Assembly: GCA_949825045.1 (NCBI GenBank)
Contig: OX463810.1
Location: 31,382,201 to 31,446,200 of the forward strand
DNA: 64,000 nucleotides
Source: Argyresthia goedartella
Lineage: Eukaryota; Arthropoda; Insecta; Lepidoptera; Argyresthiidae
Direction: 5' to 3'
The notes beneath the pieces are model-generated. The model worked only from the letters and a program-made list of their open reading frames with translations, searched no databases and was not told the origin of the DNA. This document shows, piece by piece, positions 41,558 to 52,289 of this stretch (its first letter is position 1; every line of letters starts with the position of its first letter). The translations under genes were made by a program, and so were the position numbers.

Positions 41558-44147
41558 TCGGTCATATAAACTGTTCTTCCTCAACGTCAACGACAAACAA
41601 CTCATAGATCGCCGGTCCGAAACAGTCATTACGTGTATCGCCTACGATATGCAGAATGGGACTGCTATTGTGGATAAACAATTGATAAACAAGGATGTCA
41701 CAATCCCCAACGCCCTCGTGGAGGTACGCAATAATAAATTCCTAATTACATGCATAAATTCAAGTAATACTGATATCACCATTTCTGTACCCACAGTCAA
41801 AACAAGCGTATTCACAGATACAATAGTATGTAGTACTCCATTACGTCCCATAAACTCAGTAACATCATTCCGTGACGACCCTTCGCAAGACAAAAGAGAA
41901 AAAGTAGATAAACTCATTAGACGTGACCACCTGAACAAAGAAGAGTGTGACTCACTGGACAACATTGTTTCACAATTCGCGGACATTTTCTATACGGAGG
42001 ACGAACCTTTGACCTTCACTAATCATTCCAAACATACGATCCCCACGACTTCACAAACTCCTATCAATACAAAAACGTATAGATTCCCTTTTGTACACCA
42101 ACAGGAGGTCAAAACTCAAGTTCAAAAGATGCTTGACAATAACATCGTACAACCAAGTACTTCTCCATGGAGTAGTCCAATTTGGGTAGTGCCTAAGAAG
42201 ATGGACGCTTCTGGTAAACAGAAATGGAGAGTAGTTATAGACTACCGGAAGCTGAACGACATCACCATCGGAGACAGCTACCCATTGCCTAACATAACCG
42301 ATATCTTAGATCAACTAGGTCATTCAATCTATTTCACCACTCTGAATTTGGCATCAGGGTTCCATCAAATCGAAATGGACCCAGCAGATATTCCGAAAAC
42401 CGCGTTTAATACCCCTTACGGCCATTATGAATTTTTGAGAATGCCTTTCGGATTAATAAATGCACCCGCCACGTTCCAACGTGTAATGGACGGCGTCCTT
42501 TGCGGATTACAAGGTGAAAGATGTTTTGTCTATCTTGATGACATCGTAGTCTTTGCATCCAGCCTTCAAGAACATGAACAAAAACTTCAAGAGGTGTTCA
42601 TTCGCTTGCGTAAACATGGCCTCAAGGTTCAACCAGATAAATGCGAATTTCTGAGGAAAGAAGTCGCGTATCTTGGTCATATCATCTCAAGCGAAGGTGT
42701 TAAACCTAATCCCGATAAAGTCAAAGCCGTCAAAGAGTTCCCGATACCTAAATCTTGCAAAGACATTAAATCATTTCTAGGCCTCGCCGGTTACTACCGC
42801 AGATTCATTCCCAACTTCAGCAAAATCACAAAACCACTCACAGGACTTCTAAAGAAAGATGTTCCTTTCATATGGAGTGACAATCAACAAAGAGCCTTCG
42901 ATACTTGCAAAAGTATTCTCACTAGTGTTCCTTTACTACAGTACCCAGACTTCAATAAAGAATTTGTACTAACTACTGACGCATCCCTTCATGCTGTAGG
43001 AGCCATCCTATCTCAAGGTGAAATTGGAAAGGACCTACCTATCGCCTATGCCTCACGAACCTTAAATAAAGCCGAATCAAATTATTCCACGATAGAGCGC
43101 GAATTACTTGCCATTGTCTGGGCAGTTAAACATTTTCGACCATACCTTTATGGTAGGAAATTCAAAATCGTAACAGATCATAAGCCCCTTACATGGCTTT
43201 TCTCAATTAAAGACCCAGGAAGTAGACTAGTTAGATGGCGGTTAAAATTAGAAGAATTTGACTACGAAATCGTATATAAAGCAGGAAAGATGGACACTAA
43301 CGCTGACGCTCTCTCTCGCCCACCTATTATGCACTCCAACGTAATTGACCTCACTATGAATAACCCCACTACAAACGCCATCATTGATGATGATGAATCA
43401 CGGCAACTCAACTATGAACACTATCTTTCTCAAGAACGATCCATTGATTCACCGAAAGTCAAGACAATCCCAGATAGGCTCCTAGATTCTCGACACAAAC
43501 ATGTCTTCATTCCCATCTCCTGTATTAATTCAGAACAAAAAACCATCTTCAATGAAGCTATCAACGCTTGTTTCCAAATCGGCCCATTTCTCGAGAAAAC
43601 TAAATCACTGTACGATTCCGATCTTCTCGTCTCTGACGATAAACAAAATCTCTATTTTTGTTGTACTAGACCTGCTCAGTCAGATCCCTGGGACTCGGAA
43701 AGTTACTTTAAGTCGCTTTTCACTTGCTTACAGAAGCACAATATCGAATCACTCTATGTCCCATCATTAAAACAAGGCCCATCTTGCAAACTCCAAGGTA
43801 ACGATCAGCTTCTAATAACTGTATATCTAGCAGAAATCTTCGATTGCAATATAATCATATGCGAAAATAAAGTTCTATACCCTAAACCCGACGAAATCCC
43901 AAATATACTGAACACTTTTCATGATGTACCTTTATCAGGACATCGTGGTGTTGTAGAGACCACCAGAATAATACGCGACAAGTTTTTTTGGAAAGGAATG
44001 ACCAACGACATTAAGAACTACGTTGAATCATGTCTCACTTTCCAGCGCAACAAAATTCAAAGGAAAACTTATCAGGCTCCAATGGTAATAACATCCCAAT
44101 CCACTGAACCATTCGAAAGAGTTTCGATGGATTTAGTATCATACTAA
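41514..44147 (+). pseudogene. pol: Gypsy pol: RT, RNase H and integrase zinc domain, inactivated
   Basis: 877 codons. RT: WRVVIDYRKLND (~230), then TLNLASGFHQIEM (~275) and YLDDIVVFA (~340). The usual first catalytic Asp (LDLASGF) is Asn here (AAT at 42,345-42,347). RNase H: TTDASLHAVGAIL (~487), TDHKPLTWL, NADALSR. Integrase zinc domain: the two His (FHDVPLSGHRG) are present. The last Cys of the CxxC pair is Phe (TTC 44,040-44,042). A TAA at 44,145-44,147 cuts the frame just after SMDLVSY, the first integrase Asp. Homology continues in the same frame. Two lost metal or zinc ligands, a stop and a frameshift on the left show a non-functional copy. Confidence 0.9.
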
Positions 44148-44935
44148 GCTGAGATATCATACATCATAAGCGACAATAATAACAAATACGTATTGACTCT
44201 ACAAGATGAACTTACGAGATACGTCCAAGCCTACCCAATCCCCGACAAAGAAGCAACAACCGTTGCCAAACAATTGCTTCGCTTCTGCCAACATTACGGC
44301 ATACCCAATCGTTTCCATTCCGATCAGGGTACAGAATTCCTGAATAATGTCATAAAACAGCTAATAAAATTTCTGGGTGCTAATCAAACATTCAATACAG
44401 CATATCACCCCCAAACAAACGGAGCACTCGAACGATTCCATGCAACACTCCGAGATCACATCCAAATGTACCATAGTCGTAGACTGAAAAATTGGGATGA
44501 AATCATACCCTTCGCGATCATGTGCCATAACACCTCAGTAAACAGCTCTACCGGATATACACCCCATGAACTCTTGTTTGGTTATAAACCAAGACCTTTC
44601 TACTCCATGAAAATAATCCCCAAATATAGGCCATGCGATTACCTCAGAGACCTTAACGAGCGCCTCAGAGTAGCTAGGGATTCCGCTTTAAAACACTGCG
44701 AAAGGATGAAAGAAAGAGCAAAAGAAAGATATGATATAACTACAAAATAGGCAGCAAAGTTTTATTGCGGGTTCCTAACCCCAATAACTTGGACGCTAAA
44801 TGGGAAGGTCCATACGAAGTAGTACGAGTTGGTTTCAACAAAAATTACGTTATTAGAAAATCTGGAAAGAACCATTTAATCCATGGAAACCGACTACGTC
44901 CCTACAATATAAATATTAATAATGTAAATTAGCTA
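44148..44935 (+). pseudogene. Gypsy integrase catalytic core and C-terminus, broken
   Basis: Continues the frame after the TAA at 44,147. The core has FHSDQGTEFLN and PQTNGALERFH, the second Asp and Glu of the D-D-E triad. The 44,193-44,750 frame ends at TAG (44,748-44,750). A 1-base shift is then needed to read the C-terminal SH3-like part (GSKVLLRVPNPNN..AKWEGPYEVVR..NHLIHGNRLRPYN) to about 44,930. Confidence 0.85.
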
Positions 44936-45349
44936 AGCTTCGAGAGCCGTGCAGTCACCGCCTTGTACAAAGAATAGTTCTGACGTTCTCTAACGTGTCG
45001 TAAAAGGCGACTAACATGATTAAATCCGTAGTATTAGTTCCAAATCCTTAACTCTAAACCTAAAATAAAAAGTAGTATTAGTTCCAAATCCTTAACTCTA
45101 AACCTAAAATAAAAAGTAGTATTAGTTCCAAATCCTTAACTCTAAACCTAAAATAAAAAGTAGTATTAGTTCCAAATCCTTAACTCTAGTTCCAAATCCT
45201 TAACTCTAAACCTAAAATAAAAAATAAAATAAAAATCTCTCCTATATTGAGACCTCAGATTTAATAATAATTTTATAATTTTAGTTCACATAAGTAAAAA
45301 TAATTAAGCCCACATAGTAAATTCTAACCAAGAAATTATATCTTTCCAG
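44936..45349 (+). other. Putative env intron end: branch site, acceptor and 44-bp repeats
   Basis: Non-coding gap between pol and env. 45,028-45,226 holds four units of a 44-bp repeat (GTAGTATTAGTTCCAAATCC..), the last rearranged. TTCTAAC at 45,321-45,327 fits a branch site. TATATCTTTCCAG at 45,337-45,349 fits a 3' splice site, with the open env frame starting right after it. Errantivirus env is known to be made from a spliced RNA. The donor was not located. Confidence 0.65.
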
Positions 45350-45350
45350 G

Positions 45351-47252
45351 GCGATTCCCTTAGCCAGGGCCAATGACGTTTTCCTTCCTCTCCCGACCCA
45401 TTCAGGCCTCTTCTTTAAAGAAGAGGGTACTCTCTTCACAACCCATGAATCATGGAAACTATTAGTTTACCGTGATCTGAAACCGTTGTTTATAGCAAAA
45501 GACTCCCTCAATCGTTTGTCAACAAAATTTCAAGCTGTATCATCGAAATACTATAACTTTACAAACATACAATCTATAAAATCATTTCTCGCTATAAATC
45601 TGAATAAAATAGAAATTAAGCTCTCCGAACTCCATATGTATCTTGGACAAAACACACGTCAGAAGAGAGAGATCGCAGACGGCCTCGGATCTGTTTTGAA
45701 ATGGCTCATCGGAACGTTAGACGCGAATGATGCTAAGCATTATGAGGATTGTATCGGCAAACTCGAAAAGCACGAATTAGATTTAACTGACCTCATGACT
45801 AAACAAATTCAAATTACCTCCTCAACTATCAAGAACTTTAATGAAACCATTTCTAAAATAACATATGATGAGGAAATCATAAACGAAAATATTAAAAGGC
45901 TCGACAATTTCATGAACTCAACAACTAAATTAATATTGAACATCAAAGCGTCTGAAGAAATTTCAACAATATCACTGCAGATTCTAGAACTAGTACTAAG
46001 TCTAGAAAATGAAATCGACGATTGCTTTAACAGCATTCTTTTCGCAAAATCTAATATTGTCCACCCTTCTATTATATCTATGAGCCAACTTCTCGAACAA
46101 CTACTAGCGTCCAGCAACCCAAGATCCAACAACAAACTTATAGCCCCCATTACCATGAACAATATACACACAATATTGGACTCCTCTGCACTAACGGCCT
46201 ATGTATATTCCAACCGTCTTGTATATATATTGGAATTCCCTCTCGTCCCAAATGACCCTCTTACCTTATACCATATATACTCCATCCCCATACAACACCC
46301 CGATTCGTCCTTATTTTCAACCATCCTACCCGAGCATATCTACCTGGCCACGAACCCGAGCGGACAGCAATACATCTCAACAAGTTCCCTGGACAGTTGC
46401 AAAACATATGCAACCGGCAAGAAAATATGCAGAAACCTCGCCATCTACGATGTAGACACACGCCCAACATGCGAAATCAAGATGCTGTTCAGCACCACAT
46501 CAGTGCTTCCAGAAATCTGCACGACGTCGACATTTCCAGCCCAAATAAATACGTTTCAATCTCTCAACAACAACAATTGGCTCTACATCTTAAGTAAACC
46601 AACTCCATGCGTACTCCAATGTTACAACGAAGCTTCACACCACAATCTATTGGGAGCCGGCTTAATATCGCTTCCACAAGGATGTAAACTGCACACTGGA
46701 CAAACCACTCTCGTCGCTTTCCATGCCAACGAAATCAACATCAGCTACCCAATAATTGTCCCTGATATAAGAACTGATGACTGCTACGAAGATTCTCCTG
46801 AATACCTGAAACACCAGAAACTAATTCCTATCACTATTAACGAGATGCCACTAGATAACTTAAATCAGATAAAACATCACATAGACAAATACAATGAAGA
46901 ACTGAAGAAGCTGAAATCGTCTAATTTTATAAACAGCAATACGGAAACATTTTCATACATATATTTTGCTATTGGACTATTTGGACTCGGATACATAATA
47001 TACAGGTGCTGCAATAGACGATCAAACAGAATTATGGATGTAAACATCCCTCAAAGACGCCGCAATGGATGCATACAAATATTTAATAATTGCTTTGGAT
47101 CAAGAAAATCACACAACTCTCATATAGTTGCCATACCAATGACAGCAAGAAACACAACCTGCATTTCAGAAGACGAAGACGATGCAGCAGCCTCAGCATC
47201 ATCACCACCTTCACCGAAAAGTTTAGGCAAGAATGCCCAATCTTTATTCTAA
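45351..47252 (+). CDS. env: Errantivirus env, baculovirus-F-like fusion protein
   Basis: An open frame of about 633 codons from the predicted splice acceptor to TAA. There is no ATG at its start (the first codon of the common 588-codon call, at 45,486, is TTG), which fits a spliced leader supplying the start. Visible: a short N-terminal subunit, a furin-type site RQKR near residue 105, then a hydrophobic glycine-containing segment (IADGLGSVLKWLIG) as in baculovirus F proteins. A long helical coiled region, a cysteine-rich middle, a membrane span (FSYIYFAIGLFGLGYIIY) near residue 535 and a cytoplasmic tail of about 80 residues with an acidic EDEDD patch follow. In related viruses this protein mediates membrane fusion. 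No break is visible downstream of the acceptor, unlike in pol. No signal peptide is visible in this exon. Confidence 0.85.
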   Translation, partial: AIPLARANDVFLPLPTHSGLFFKEEGTLFTTHESWKLLVYRDLKPLFIAKDSLNRLSTKFQAVSSKYYNFTNIQSIKSFLAINLNKIEIKLSELHMYLGQNTRQKREIADGLGSVLKWLIGTLDANDAKHYEDCIGKLEKHELDLTDLMTKQIQITSSTIKNFNETISKITYDEEIINENIKRLDNFMNSTTKLILNIKASEEISTISLQILELVLSLENEIDDCFNSILFAKSNIVHPSIISMSQLLEQLLASSNPRSNNKLIAPITMNNIHTILDSSALTAYVYSNRLVYILEFPLVPNDPLTLYHIYSIPIQHPDSSLFSTILPEHIYLATNPSGQQYISTSSLDSCKTYATGKKICRNLAIYDVDTRPTCEIKMLFSTTSVLPEICTTSTFPAQINTFQSLNNNNWLYILSKPTPCVLQCYNEASHHNLLGAGLISLPQGCKLHTGQTTLVAFHANEINISYPIIVPDIRTDDCYEDSPEYLKHQKLIPITINEMPLDNLNQIKHHIDKYNEELKKLKSSNFINSNTETFSYIYFAIGLFGLGYIIYRCCNRRSNRIMDVNIPQRRRNGCIQIFNNCFGSRKSHNSHIVAIPMTARNTTCISEDEDDAAASASSPPSPKSLGKNAQSLF

Positions 47253-47261
47253 GGGGGGAGG
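47251..47261 (+). promoter_or_regulatory. Polypurine tract of the gypsy element
   Basis: AAGGGGGGAGG right after the env stop and immediately before the LTR start TGTTAC. It would prime plus-strand DNA synthesis. Confidence 0.85.
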
Positions 47262-47643
47262 TGTTACATAATCTGTGTTACATAATCTGTACTTTACCTA
47301 GGTACTCTATATACCTTACATACCTTGTATATTAGTGACTCATGTACTCTACTAGCATACCTTAGACGTTAGCTCACCATTATCTACAATTGTTACTCAT
47401 GCACCCCATTGACAGACCCTTAGACATCGCTATGGTATTTTTGGTATAGTCATCCCTTACAGTCATCCCTTACTCATGTTTTGCGATAACCAGAAATGTA
47501 CCCTATATAAATAAGACCCTACCAACAGATGAGGAATTACAATTCCAAACTCCGAACTAGCAAGAACTCTGTAATAGATACATAAGTCTTTTTCGAAATA
47601 AAGATAGTTTTTAAAAAGCAAGTTTCAAGAACCACCACATAAC
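47262..47643 (+). repeat. Gypsy 3' LTR
   Basis: Starts TGTTACATAATCTG, immediately duplicated (14-bp direct repeat), and ends about ..CCACATAACA. It contains a TATA box (TATATAAATA, 47,504-47,513) and a poly(A) signal AATAAA at 47,597-47,602, giving the U3-R-U5 order. No second LTR occurs in the window. The right edge is uncertain by a few bases. Confidence 0.8.
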
Positions 47644-47935
47644 ATAGGCCTATAATTATTATAAACACTATGCGACCCTTTTTTATAGATTGGCCGGATG
47701 ATTCCGATTTTGAGCTTATCTGGGTAAATTGACTCGGCAATGCACCTGTTAATGAGGTGGGTTATAACGGGGGTTATGGCATTATTTATGTATTTGAGAT
47801 CAGTTGCCCGAATCCCGTCAAAACCCGGACTTTTGTTGTGATTTAGATGTTTTAATATTTTGTGTATTACCTCATTCGTAGCAAGTTTTAGTCGCATTGC
47901 AATATCAGGGTTTGAGACTTACAAGTGATATGTGA
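47644..47935 (-). mobile_element. LINE fragment, RT N-terminal region
   Basis: The minus strand (frame 47,625-47,897) reads RLKLATNEVIHKILKHLNHNKSPGFDGI..LIINRC-like text, then GIIRPIYKKGS..YNNYRP, the entry to the RT fingers of a non-LTR element. It stops at the gypsy LTR, so the LINE was the gypsy insertion target or was joined to it later. No matching left part is seen beyond the gypsy. Confidence 0.7.
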
Positions 47936-49035
47936 CATCGGCGTTCTTGGAGTTCACAATCTCGCTTCTATTTTTGCACGTGAGTATTGCACAGGTCGGC
48001 ATTTTCGAAAAACAACGGAAATGAATTCGTCACTGCGGTCGCCCTTTGACTACCGAGAATTTTTAATAACTTACCTGTCGGAGCTACATTTGTTCGCACA
48101 TGCCACGCCCCTCAACCTATCTCTCGATATCTGTGGTCCACATCCTTGGCACATCAGCCATTTTACTGTCGAAATCCTAAAACATTAGCACAAAATTGTC
48201 ATAAAGATAAAAGTTGCGAAAGTTGCAAACATTTAAGTACTATCGAACCATCTGAATCATGACCCACCATAAGCTTATTTTGCTAAACCCCTTAAATGCA
48301 AGTAGGTCGAAATTCGCTTGAAGGTTTATTTCCTTGGTAACGGACTTGTTATCATTTGATTAGACACTGACATTTTGATAGATCTTACAAGTTTGAAAGT
48401 TTCAAACGAATTATCAGGCAAAAGGGTCATGATTCAGTTGGTTCGATTGTACATCAATAATAAAAACTTTAAGAATTTTTCGATATATTTTGGCCTGAGC
48501 TGCAATGAGGCTTTTGAATTAAGAGCGTAGGGATCCGTTTAGGAATTAACCTTCGTGTGTTTAGTTGAATTTTAAGACAAGATTCGGTTCCTTCTTTGCG
48601 TGCCTCCTTTAGAAAATTTTATTGTTATGTGGTGGATGATTCGGTGATATATTTTATAATATCTATAACATTTTGAGAGAAAAAAGTACTCTGAAATAAT
48701 TCGAAAATTGCAACTAAATACATATACTTACTGCAAACACTCACAAAGCCACAATTATTGTATTTATTTCTTGTTCGAAACAAAAACGTTTTGAGACTCA
48801 TGAGTATTTTGTTTGACGACTCTTCCAATCAATATTTGAAAACAAGTTATAAATAAAATAAAAACCTAAGAAGAGTAGTCAAACGAGGTTGCTAGAACAA
48901 ACGGAACGGTTTTTTTAAAGAAGAAAGAAGTGACATTTCTCTCGATTTGATCTGGCAATTGCGTCCACGATGAGGTCTGATCCTCGAATTTACAGCAAGC
49001 AAGGCAGATTCCGGAGTCCAGTATGTATCATTTCC
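47936..49035. other. Mostly unannotated, with one small MITE
   Basis: Apart from the MITE at 48,237-48,452 nothing is recognised. The frames at 47,925-48,188 (+) and 48,625-48,828 (-) have no domain. Confidence 0.4.
48237..48452. mobile_element. ~216-bp MITE with 29-bp inverted ends
   Basis: GTACTATCGAACCATCTGAA..ATGACCC (48,237-48,265) matches the reverse complement of 48,424-48,452 with two mismatches. There is no coding capacity. Target duplication is unclear. Confidence 0.75.
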
Positions 49036-49039
49036 GACA

Positions 49040-49218
49040 TTTCTGACAAAGGGTAGGCCCTACTTAAATATTAACAATCAAAACATGGCTTCTGTGCAAA
49101 GAACGTTTATTAGAATTATGTCTAAATAATTCTTACACTGATGTTATTTGTATTACAGAACACTGTTTAAAAGAAAATATGATGTCTTTTAACATAAATA
49201 ATTACAAAATTGTCAGTT
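49040..49218 (+). mobile_element. CR1-like LINE fragment, left half (host of the nest)
   Basis: Matches the ORF2 endonuclease start of the copies at 27.37 and 53.28 kb (GACAAAGGGTAGGCCC.., a TEHCL-type motif and MMSFNINNYKIVS). It breaks off at CAAAATTGTCAGTT. The same 14 bases begin the right half at 60,967 and the LINE text then continues. Confidence 0.8.
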
Positions 49219-50016
49219 CATATTCTTTATTGCACAGAAAATATAGATAAACAGACAGTTACAATACATTTTATAGGCAAAGGAGAGCTTATCTCTAAAA
49301 AGAGGTTTCTTCCAGCAAACCTAGGCAAGACAGGAGTGTTTATGAAACAGGACAGTCCTAGTGCGCAATAAAACTATATACATACGTTCGAAAATTACTT
49401 TTAAAATATAAATAAAATATACCTAATAAATAAAATATAGATCTCAACTATATAAATACAATAGATAGCATGCACATATATAAACTACAACATATCATAC
49501 ATATACTTACATAAATATGATACTGATTACGGAAGAGAAAGGAAATACGCTTTCAATCTTTTCTTAAAAGTGAAAATTGAGGGACTATCCCTAATAGTGC
49601 AGGGAAGTGCGTTCCACAGTCGGATTGCTCTTAACCTAAATGAGTGTTTGTAAGCGGCAGTGTTATGCCGAGGAGTTGACAGGAGAGACACTGTGTGGGA
49701 TCTCCGATTGCTATCCCTGGGAAAAAGAAACTCAAAACGTTCTCGAAGATATGTGGGGTAGCGGGGATTTCGCAAAATATTGAATAGTTAAGAGAGAATG
49801 TGCATATCACGGCGAAGACGGTTCGGAAGCCACCCCAGCTCCTTGCGATACTGGGAGATATGGTCAAATTGGCGCAGCCCGTAGACAAACCGAATCCCAA
49901 GGTTTTGAAGTCGCTCGAGTTTATTCAGTTGTTCTTCGTTCGCACTGACCCAACAAGCATCCGGGTAGTCTATTAAAGGTAGTAGAAGGGACTGAGCAAG
50001 GGTGATTTTTGGGTGT
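49219..50016 (-). pseudogene. LINE B: ORF2 C-terminus and 3' UTR
   Basis: The frame from about 50,016 to 49,527 on the minus strand is a single frame with one stop (after HILS, where Leu is expected). Conserved text: QSLLLPLIDYPDACWVS, LERLQNLGIRFVYGLRQFDHIS, LRERFEFLF, RLWNALP. The 3' UTR is 49,219-49,526 with an AATAAA-type signal near the end. Confidence 0.8.
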
Positions 50017-50499
50017 GACCACACACATCTTCGAATGACCTCTACTGTGACAGATTATTTTTACCCGACTGCCTTCAGAAAGGAGGTTTATGTTTTTCGA
50101 GTGTATGTATATATGTATCTAAGTATGTATATATGTCTCATTCTATGTTCGTCGGCTTCGTTCGTTTCGGACGGCTTTACTTGAAGATCAATTCGCCTTG
50201 CTCTAGTTTTTTATTAGTTTGAAGGGCGATGGATTTTACTTTTATATTATAATTGTCACTTTAGTCATTGCTTCAATTTTATATCGGAGGCAGAGTAGTT
50301 AATTTCTCACATGTGTTTAAATTGCGTTATGCTTTGAAATCATGTATTCGTGCAAAATTGTGTTATCTCGAACCGGAAGGGAGCAATTGATATGGGATGG
50401 TTATATTTACTGTATAAACAAAGCGCGAAATTAAGTTTTTTATTGGACTTGCATTAAAAAGTGTAATAAAAGGTGTAATGTGACTGAAAACAATAAAGC

Positions 50500-51600
50500 G
50501 AGAACAAAAACATTACGTTGCAAGTAAAATTCTACATCCACACAGCCATATAACCGATCCCGATAATATAAGAAAACGTAAGTTACATCTGAAGCTCAAA
50601 GAAAAGGCTCGAGGAAGTATGGATACCCCAGTGAAAATTATTCAACAATGTACTCAAGATGTCCCATCTACCAGTGCGCCGTTTATGCCAAGTAATCCGT
50701 CCATGAAAATAATGATTAACAGAACTAGAAGCCAAGTGCTACCGAAAATACCTACAAAACTGGAAGACCTGGATATTCCTGCAGAGTATGAAACAATCGA
50801 TGGGAAACAAATCTTAATTGCTCATTATCATTCAAGCGGTAATATTGTGCTGGTCTTTAGCACAGTGGAAAACTTGAAATTGCGTAGTTGTTCTGATTTC
50901 TGTGTAATGGATGGAACCTTCAAATGTTGTCCGTTATTGTTATATCCAATGTACACTACACAAGGCAGAGTCGGGCAAAAGAACACTACCAATGAAATTC
51001 ATCCGCTCGCTTTATGAATAAAAAAACGAAGAGTCCTATTATTATTATTTTTAATATTAATAAATTCGGCACACAATTGAAGCCACAAGTGATTATAACT
51101 GACTTCGAGAAAGCGGCAATCAATGCTAGTCATCGTGTGTTTTCTTGCGCAAAACATAAATGTTGTTTATTTCATCTTAAACAAATTATTTGGCGGCATA
51201 TTGAGGGGGCTAAACTAGATGAAAAGGACATACGATTTCGCTCGCAAGTTGAAACATATTTCAGCCTTGCTTTATATACCAGCGTCGGAAATTCCATCTG
51301 CGTTCGGGCAAATCAAAGAAAAAGTATTACCCGTTGAGGCTGAACCACTTAGCGATTGGTTTTCCAAAACATATTGGTACTGGTACATATAAAAAAACAA
51401 GACTAGTCCCCTCAAAGTTATATGTGAGAAAATACCACCAACCTTTCCACCAGAATTGTGGTCGGTCGCAGACTCCATTGAATGTGGAATTCCTACAACC
51501 CAAAACTCAATTGAAAGCTGGCATATGAGATGGAATACTCTGCTCGATATAAAAAAATGAATATCTTCAAAACTTTGGACGAAGTTAAAAAATAAATAAA
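50500..51600 (+). pseudogene. MULE transposase, FLYWCH-type, degenerate
   Basis: Frames 50,619-51,017 and 51,014-51,337 plus shifted text to 51,600 together read as one MULE protein. The end of a FLYWCH-like zinc finger (HSHITDPDNIRKRK) is followed by the catalytic region (CVMDGTFKCCP with Asp; VIITDFEKAAINA with Asp; AKHKCCLFHLKQIIW). Then come SDWFSKTY, PPTFPPELWSVADSIECGIPTTQNSIESWHMRWN, the usual C-terminal motif. Frame changes at 51,014 and about 51,265 and a stop at about 51,392 break it. An ATGA overlap joins the first two frames. Confidence 0.8.
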
Positions 51601-51837
51601 GCGTACAATTCTGGATCAAATTGATAAACCAAAGAAAACAAACAATTGATATACCAAAGAAAACAACAATTAAAATTAAACGAAAGACTAAAAAATCATT
51701 TGTTACTAAAAGATGACATGGATATAAATATAATCCTTAGCGGAATAGCGTAAATAATAATTACATGTCTAATATAACTATAATATAAATAATAAAAACT
51801 GTATATTTATATGTGTATTGTGAAAAAAATATCAATC

Positions 51838-51928
51838 AGCTGCAGAGAAAAGTATCTCCCCCGAAGTCATAATTTCGCCATATTTCAATACAATAGTCAT
51901 TGCCGGGAGTATACTTTTCTCTGCAGCT
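51838..51928. mobile_element. 91-bp hairpin element inside the MULE
   Basis: AGCTGCAGAGAAAAGTAT (51,838-51,855) is the reverse complement of 51,911-51,928. CTCCC.. and ..GGGAG inside extend the pairing. It resembles a very short MITE. No ORF. Confidence 0.7.
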
Positions 51929-52289
51929 ACCAAACAACAATCAATGTTCTACATCTTGTTGATTTTATTTTGTGAAAAGATTGTATGGTATTGTATGTAT
52001 TAAATTAAAGGAAATTTTGTTGGTTGTAAAATTTGTATTTTCATTTAACCGGAAAAGAAATGAATTGGGTACTTAATTAGGTAATTTTTCAAGGAATTAT
52101 TATTTCGGAAGAATGTTCCGAAAAAATAATCTGTCGCAGTGGAGGTCATTCGAAGATGTGTGTGGTCTAAGTATTGTCTGTCGAATAATTGGCTGTCGAA
52201 GTATGTAGTGATAATTCGGAGGTGTGTCTTGTCTAATAATTTGCTGTCTGTAAATAAGATGCCCGAATAGAAATCCAGCATCTACGTGA

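Larger units (their letters stand above)
39538..47643 (+). mobile_element. Errantivirus-like Ty3/gypsy element lacking its 5' LTR
   Basis: Order: leader, gag with zinc knuckle, protease, RT-RNase H-integrase, env, polypurine tract and 3' LTR. The three-gene plan with an F-type env marks an insect endogenous retrovirus (errantivirus) lineage. No copy of the 47.26-47.64 kb LTR exists on the left. Instead the 5' end is an inverted duplication beside a TTAA transposon. Pol is inactivated by several changes, so this is a defective relic. Its right edge lies in a minus-strand LINE (47,644-47,935). Confidence 0.9.

Noticed and set aside
45486..45488. Env starting at TTG 45,486
   Set aside because: The frame is open upstream to a good splice acceptor at 45,349; a spliced start is more likely than a TTG start.
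50002..50184. Peptide similarity between frames at 50,002 (+) and 52,045-52,281 (-)
   Set aside because: Comes from the inverted terminal repeats of the MULE, not from two genes.
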